Source of the DNA: Geodermatophilus ruber
GTDB lineage: Bacteria > Actinomycetota > Actinomycetes > Mycobacteriales > Geodermatophilaceae
Assembly (NCBI RefSeq): GCF_900114385.1
Contig: NZ_FOSW01000018.1
Location: 1-64,000, forward strand
Direction: 5' to 3'
DNA: 64,000 nucleotides
The translations under genes were made by a program, and so were the position numbers. The notes beneath the pieces are model-generated. The model worked only from the letters and a program-made list of their open reading frames with translations. It did no database searches and was not told where the DNA came from. Shown here in pieces: positions 59,575-64,000 of this stretch (its first letter is position 1; each line of letters opens with the position of its first letter).

Positions 59575-62500
59575 TCACCGTGACGACGCGGCAGCCGAGC
59601 CGGCCGCCTGTCCCCCCAATCCGGCCAGGGCGAGTATGCGCGCCGGAGGCGTACCCGGCTCGGTGCGCACCCGGACCTCGACGTCGGCCGCCCCCGCACG
59701 GGCGAGAGCGTGCAGGATCATCCCGACCCCCGCGCTGGCGAGGTAGGTCGTCGGCCGCAGGTCCAGGACCGCCACCGCGCCCGGCGGCAGCTGGCCCAGG
59801 CACCGGAGGAGCTCGTCACCCACCGGGCCGGCGGTGGCCAGGTCGAGCTCACCCACGACCTCCAGCCGCAGCCCCTCCGGTCCCTCGTGGACCACCGCGC
59901 GGGCCGGGACGCCACCGTTCTCCCTCGGGGAGGGTCCGCGCCGCGGGCTGCTGGTGGCGGGGGCCACCGCCGGCATGCGGAAGCGCACCGTCGTCCCCGG
60001 TCGGTCCTCCCCGTGGCTCACCTCGACGTCGGTCGCCAGCGCACTGATCAGCTCCAGCCCGCGCCCGCGGTACCCCCGGTCCGCCGGCGGCGGGCGCCAG
60101 AGCCCGGTGTCGCGCACCTCCACCCGCACCGAGCCGTCGGCGTCCCGGGCCACCCGGTACGAGCACTCCCCCGCCCCGGCACCGGCGTAGGCGTGCTCCA
60201 CCGCGTTGGCCAGGGCCTCTCCCAGCGCCAGCTGCAGGTCCTCGGTGGTGTCCTCGGGCAGCGCGGCCGCGACCGCCCAGGCGGTCACCGCACGCCGGGC
60301 GGCGGACAGCCGGGCGGGGTCCGCGGGCAGCTGTTCCTCCAGCGGGCCGGGCAGCAGCCGGGCGGCGATCACCGCGACGTCGTCGGGCTGGTCGGTGTCG
60401 GCGAGGACGTCGTCGAGCAGGCCGGCGGCCAGCCGGGCCGGATCGGCGGTGGCGTGCCGGGCCGCCACGGCGCGAACGCGGTCCAGCCCCTCGTCGAGCA
60501 CCTCGCCCCGGCGCTCGACGAGGCCGTCGGTGTACAGCAGCAGGGTGGCACCCGGCGACACCTCGACCGTCCCCTCGGCGTAGGGCGCCCGGCCGGGGGC
60601 GCCGAGCACGGCCCCCGCGCCGGCCCCGTCGAGCAGCCGGGTGATCCCGGCGTCGAGCAGCAGCGGCGGGGGGTGGCCGGCACGCGCCCAGCGCACCGTG
60701 CCGGCCGCGCCGTCGACGACCAGGCAGGCGGCGGTGGAGGCCAGCGCACCGGGCAGCCGGGCGGCGAACCGGTCCAGCAGCTCCAACGCCTCGGCCGGGC
60801 CGCAGCCCTGCAGCAGGGCGGTCGAGAGCGCGCTGCGCAGCTGCCCCATGACCGCCGCCGCGGCGGGTCCCTGGCCGACGACGTCGCCGACGGCGATGGC
60901 CACCCGGTCGTCGCCGAGCTCCACCACGTCGTACCAGTCGCCGCCCGCCTGGGCGCCCTCGGCGCCGGGGAGGTAGTGCGCCGCCAACGCCAGCCGCTCC
61001 AGCCGCGGCAGGTCGGCCGGCAGCAGGCTCAGCTGCAGCGTCTCGGCGATGCGCCGCTCGGCCCGGTACAGGCGGGCGCGGTCCAGCGCCTGGGCACACT
61101 GCTCGGCGACGGCCAGCAGCATGGCCCGGTCGGCGGACGAGAAGCGCTGGACCGTCGGCCAGGCGACGGAGAGGACGCCCATCACCCGGCCGGCGACGGT
61201 CAGCGGGAGACCGACGTTGGCCGCCAGCGCGAAGCCGCGCACCGCCTCGGCGAGCGCGGGGGGCAGCTCCCGGTCCCCCGGCGGGACGGCGGAGACGTCC
61301 TCGATCCACAGCGGGCGGCGCTCGGTGACCGCCGCCGTGGCGACCAGCGGGGCCGACAGCGGCAGGGTCCGCCACAGCCGCTTGCCCTCCTCGCTGCCGC
61401 CGCTGATGGTCAGCGCGGACAGTGCCCGGTGCGAGGGGTCGAGCTCGTACACGGCGACCCGGCTGTCGGGACCGGTGAGCGCCCGGATGTGGCCCGCGGC
61501 CGCGGCGGCGACCTCGACGGGGGTGGTCGCCGCCGACAGCTCGGCGGTGACCCGCTGCAGCAGGGCCAGCCCGTGCGCGGCGGCCCGCTCGTCGGCGAGC
61601 AGGACCGCGTTGTCCACGGCCAGGGCGGCACGGGCGGCGATCTCCTCGACCAGCAGGCGGTCGTCGTCGTTGTACGACGGCGCGTCGGCCTGCCGGCCGA
61701 GCGCCAGCACGGCCAGCAGCCGCCCCCGAACGCTGAGCGGGACCACCAGGGTCGACAGCAGCGACAGCGGCCACCCCGGCTCGTCCGGCTGCGGCCGCTC
61801 CTGCTGCAGCTCGGCGTCGCGCGCCGACTTCCCGGGACGCCAGACCGACCGACCGGTCGCCAGCACCTCCAGCGCCAGGCCGGAGTGCGGGTCGAGGCCG
61901 GCGAGGCCGGCCTCGGTGGCCGGGTCCAGGCCGGCGATGCCCGCGAAGCGCAGCCGGCCGTCGTCATCGAGCAGCCGCGCGGTGCACAGATCCGCCAGCC
62001 GGCTGTCCACCAGCAGCCGGGCCAGGGCGCCGAGCTGCCCGTCGACGGTCGATTCCCGGTCCAGGGCGGCGCCCACCTCGGCCAGCAGCGTCTGGCGCTC
62101 GGTCTCCTGGATGCGGGCGTTGACGTCGGTGCAGCTGCCCACGTAGCCGGTGAAGGTCTCGTTGGCGCCGATCGGGACCGCCCGCTCCAGCAGCCAGTGG
62201 TAGGCCCCGTCGCTGCGGCGCAGCCGGAACTCGACCTCCCAGCCCTGCCGCTGCGCCCGGGCCGCCCCGACGACCGCGGCGTACCGGTCGCGGTCCTCCG
62301 GGTGCATCAGCTCGGCCCAGCCGCGGCCGAGCTCCTCGCCCGGGCTCCGGCCGGTGAACTGGGTCCAGCCGTGGTTGACGTACACCTGCCGGCCCTGGGG
62401 GTCGGTCACCCAGATGAGCGCCGGCGCCAGGTCCGCCATCGCGGTGAACTGCTCCTCGGCGGCGCGCCGGGCCCGGCCCAGGTGCAGGTGCGCACCGACG

Positions 62501-64000
62501 CGGGCGATCAGCTCCTGCGCGGAGAACGGCTTGACCAGGTAGTCGTCGGCCCCGGCGGCCAGCCCCTCGACCGCCGCCTCCTCGCCGGCCCGCGCGGAGA
62601 GCAGCACGACGGGAACCCGGGCGGTCCGGGCGTCGGCGCGCAGGGCCGCGAGCAGCTGCATGCCGTCCAGCCCGGGCATCATCACGTCGCTGACGACGAG
62701 GTCGGGCGGGTCGGCCAGGGCGGCCGCGAGCGCCTGCCGGCCGTCGGCGACCGCCCGGACGTCGTGGTACGGCGTCAGCAGCCGCAGCAGGTACTCCCGC
62801 ATGTCGGCGTTGTCGTCGGCCACCAGGACCCGCCCGGCCCGGCCGCCCGGGGCCGGAGCCGGCTCCACCGGGCCGGTCGCCTCGCCCTCGTCCCCGGGCA
62901 GCCAGCCCATCGCCTCGGTGACGAACGGCGCGGCGCCCGGCGACACCGCCGGGGTGTCGGACGTGGCCTCGACCAGCCGGTCGACCGGCAGGTGCGCGGT
63001 GCCGAACGGGACCGTGACGGTGAACGTGGTGCCGGCGCCCGGGGTGCTCGTGACGTCGACGGTGCCGCCGTGCAGGCCGACCAGCTCGCGCACCATCGCC
63101 AGGCCGATGCCGCTGCCCTCGCCGGAGCGGCCACGGGCGTCGGCCACCCGGTGGAAGCGCTCGAAGAGCCGGGGCAGCTCGTCGGCGGGCACGCCGGTGC
63201 CGGTGTCGCTGACGGTGAGCTGCGCCCCACCCTCGGCCCGGCCCAGCCGCACGGTGATGCCACCGGTGAAGGTGAACTTCAGCGCGTTGGAGAGCAGGTT
63301 GAGGACGACCTTCTCCCACATGTCGCGGTCGATGTGCACCGGCTGCCCGAGCGGGGGGCAGTCGACGCGGAAGTCGAGGCCGGCCCGGGTGACCGCCGAC
63401 CGGAAGACGCTGGCCAGCTCGGCGGTGGTCCCGGCCAGGTCGACCGGTTCGAACCGCGCCTCGATCCGCCCGGCCTGGATCCGGGAGAAGTCGAGCAGGG
63501 TGTTCACCAGCTTGCCGAGCCGCAGCGCGTTGCGCTCGATCATCTCGAGCTCCTCGCGCAGCCGTGGATCGCCGTCCACGACCGGGTGGCCGCGCAGCTC
63601 GGCGACCGGGCCGGCGATGAGCGTCAGCGGGGTGCGGAACTCGTGGCTGACGTTGCTGAAGAAGTCGGTCTTGGCCCGGTCCAGCTCGGCGAGGGCCTCG
63701 GCGCGGCTGCGCTCGGCCTCGTAGCTGCCGGCGGCCTGCAGCCCGGAGGCGATCTGGTTGGCGATCAGCTCGGCGAAACCGCGGTAGCCGTCGTCCCACC
63801 GGCGGTGCGGGTTGAGCCCGACGACCAGGAAGCCCGACGCCGGGCCGCCTTCCAGCGCAGGCGAGGCGATCGGGACGGCCACCGCCTGCGTCGGCGGCTG
63901 GTCCCATGCCCCGGTCGGCAGGTCGGGGAAGCGGTCGGCGAGGCCCTCCACGAGCACCTGCTCCCCGGCGAGGATCCGGTCGAGCGGCCAGACCGGGTCG
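59575..64000 (-). CDS. multidomain hybrid histidine kinase with SpoIIE phosphatase, anti-sigma kinase and STAS domains (5' end cut by the window edge)
   Basis: The frame runs off the right edge and the first domain is incomplete; at least 1,470 residues are visible. Domains in order: part of a GAF domain, a histidine kinase with FFSNVSHEFRTPLTLIAGP and an ATPase core (DTGTGVPADELPRLFERF), a response-receiver domain (VLVADDNADMREYLLRLL ... VSDVMMPGLDG ... YLVKPFS), a PAS domain, two GAF-like regions, a PP2C/SpoIIE phosphatase (AGGDWYDVVELGDDRVAIAVGDVVG ... LLLYTDGLVERRGE), an RsbW-like anti-sigma ATPase (LQLALGEALANAVEHAY), and a STAS anti-sigma antagonist with Ser in TTYLASAGVGM. All three parts of an Rsb partner-switching circuit are in one chain. 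Confidence 0.9.
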   Translation of the reverse strand, partial: DPVWPLDRILAGEQVLVEGLADRFPDLPTGAWDQPPTQAVAVPIASPALEGGPASGFLVVGLNPHRRWDDGYRGFAELIANQIASGLQAAGSYEAERSRAEALAELDRAKTDFFSNVSHEFRTPLTLIAGPVAELRGHPVVDGDPRLREELEMIERNALRLGKLVNTLLDFSRIQAGRIEARFEPVDLAGTTAELASVFRSAVTRAGLDFRVDCPPLGQPVHIDRDMWEKVVLNLLSNALKFTFTGGITVRLGRAEGGAQLTVSDTGTGVPADELPRLFERFHRVADARGRSGEGSGIGLAMVRELVGLHGGTVDVTSTPGAGTTFTVTVPFGTAHLPVDRLVEATSDTPAVSPGAAPFVTEAMGWLPGDEGEATGPVEPAPAPGGRAGRVLVADDNADMREYLLRLLTPYHDVRAVADGRQALAAALADPPDLVVSDVMMPGLDGMQLLAALRADARTARVPVVLLSARAGEEAAVEGLAAGADDYLVKPFSAQELIARVGAHLHLGRARRAAEEQFTAMADLAPALIWVTDPQGRQVYVNHGWTQFTGRSPGEELGRGWAELMHPEDRDRYAAVVGAARAQRQGWEVEFRLRRSDGAYHWLLERAVPIGANETFTGYVGSCTDVNARIQETERQTLLAEVGAALDRESTVDGQLGALARLLVDSRLADLCTARLLDDDGRLRFAGIAGLDPATEAGLAGLDPHSGLALEVLATGRSVWRPGKSARDAELQQERPQPDEPGWPLSLLSTLVVPLSVRGRLLAVLALGRQADAPSYNDDDRLLVEEIAARAALAVDNAVLLADERAAAHGLALLQRVTAELSAATTPVEVAAAAAGHIRALTGPDSRVAVYELDPSHRALSALTISGGSEEGKRLWRTLPLSAPLVATAAVTERRPLWIEDVSAVPPGDRELPPALAEAVRGFALAANVGLPLTVAGRVMGVLSVAWPTVQRFSSADRAMLLAVAEQCAQALDRARLYRAERRIAETLQLSLLPADLPRLERLALAAHYLPGAEGAQAGGDWYDVVELGDDRVAIAVGDVVGQGPAAAAVMGQLRSALSTALLQGCGPAEALELLDRFAARLPGALASTAACLVVDGAAGTVRWARAGHPPPLLLDAGITRLLDGAGAGAVLGAPGRAPYAEGTVEVSPGATLLLYTDGLVERRGEVLDEGLDRVRAVAARHATADPARLAAGLLDDVLADTDQPDDVAVIAARLLPGPLEEQLPADPARLSAARRAVTAWAVAAALPEDTTEDLQLALGEALANAVEHAYAGAGAGECSYRVARDADGSVRVEVRDTGLWRPPPADRGYRGRGLELISALATDVEVSHGEDRPGTTVRFRMPAVAPATSSPRRGPSPRENGGVPARAVVHEGPEGLRLEVVGELDLATAGPVGDELLRCLGQLPPGAVAVLDLRPTTYLASAGVGMILHALARAGAADVEVRVRTEPGTPPARILALAGLGGQAAGSAAASSR

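Overview
The window is high-GC (roughly 70% or more), with GTG starts, many ATGA/GTGA stop-start overlaps, LAL, MEDS and SpoIIE/STAS signalling proteins, a flavohemoglobin, and S4, GcoA and CoxG proteins of actinobacterial type. It looks like chromosome of a soil actinobacterium; a Geodermatophilaceae-like genus (Geodermatophilus, Blastococcus, Modestobacter) is my best guess, not a proven assignment. I see no tRNA, rRNA, CRISPR array, prophage or intact insertion sequence.

Layout. 0-4.5 kb: housekeeping and repair genes (AlkB-like, RecQ-phosphoribosyltransferase fusion, PHP phosphatase, DUF1801). 4.5-6.6 kb: carbamate kinase and a barbiturase/cyanuric-acid-hydrolase family enzyme. 6.7-16.9 kb: an aromatic island with an IclR regulator, two-component phenol hydroxylase, catechol 1,2-dioxygenase, a guaiacol O-demethylase P450 and its reductase (GcoA/GcoB), and muconate-to-beta-ketoadipate genes (catB, catC, pcaD). 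16.9-19.4 kb: an S4 protein gene behind an iron-box-like site, and a DHA2 drug exporter. 19.4-24 kb: DUF1116 and FdrA genes divergent from a uracil/xanthine permease. 24-36.8 kb: a leftward catabolic operon with a sugar-type ABC importer, three-component Rieske oxygenase, NIPSNAP and DUF5107 proteins, and a 919-residue LAL regulator. 37.3-42 kb: a three-subunit molybdenum hydroxylase plus CoxG. 42-49.6 kb: old yellow enzyme, DHFR-like, Na+/H+ antiporter, luciferase-like monooxygenase, ABC pseudogene, flavohemoglobin, small proteins. 49.7-53.7 kb: hydantoinase A/B. 53.8-64 kb: GNAT, metallopeptidase, DNA ligase, a MarR/NmrA unit and partner-switching signalling genes, the last of which runs off the right edge.

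Main finding. Five promoters in four separated blocks (carbamate kinase-barbiturase, DUF1116/FdrA, permease, molybdenum hydroxylase, hydantoinase) carry the same directional 19-bp element, close to TYANCGMTRAGGWWYTTCC, with a dyad core around AGCGCT. The genes behind it suggest one scattered pathway: uptake of uracil or a similar ring, oxidation to barbiturate by the molybdenum hydroxylase, ring opening by barbiturase to ureidomalonate, phosphorolysis of this N-carbamoyl amide by FdrA/DUF1116 to give carbamoyl phosphate, and ATP formation by carbamate kinase. Ureidomalonate is the one-carbon-longer analogue of oxalurate, the product of the E. coli FdrA/YlbE/YlbF reaction. This would be an energy-conserving alternative to the hydrolytic ureidomalonase step; it is an inference from sequence and family knowledge. 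The promoter and first codons of the permease gene also recur, decayed, in front of the molybdenum hydroxylase operon, where they form a 14-codon leader reading frame coupled to the first subunit.
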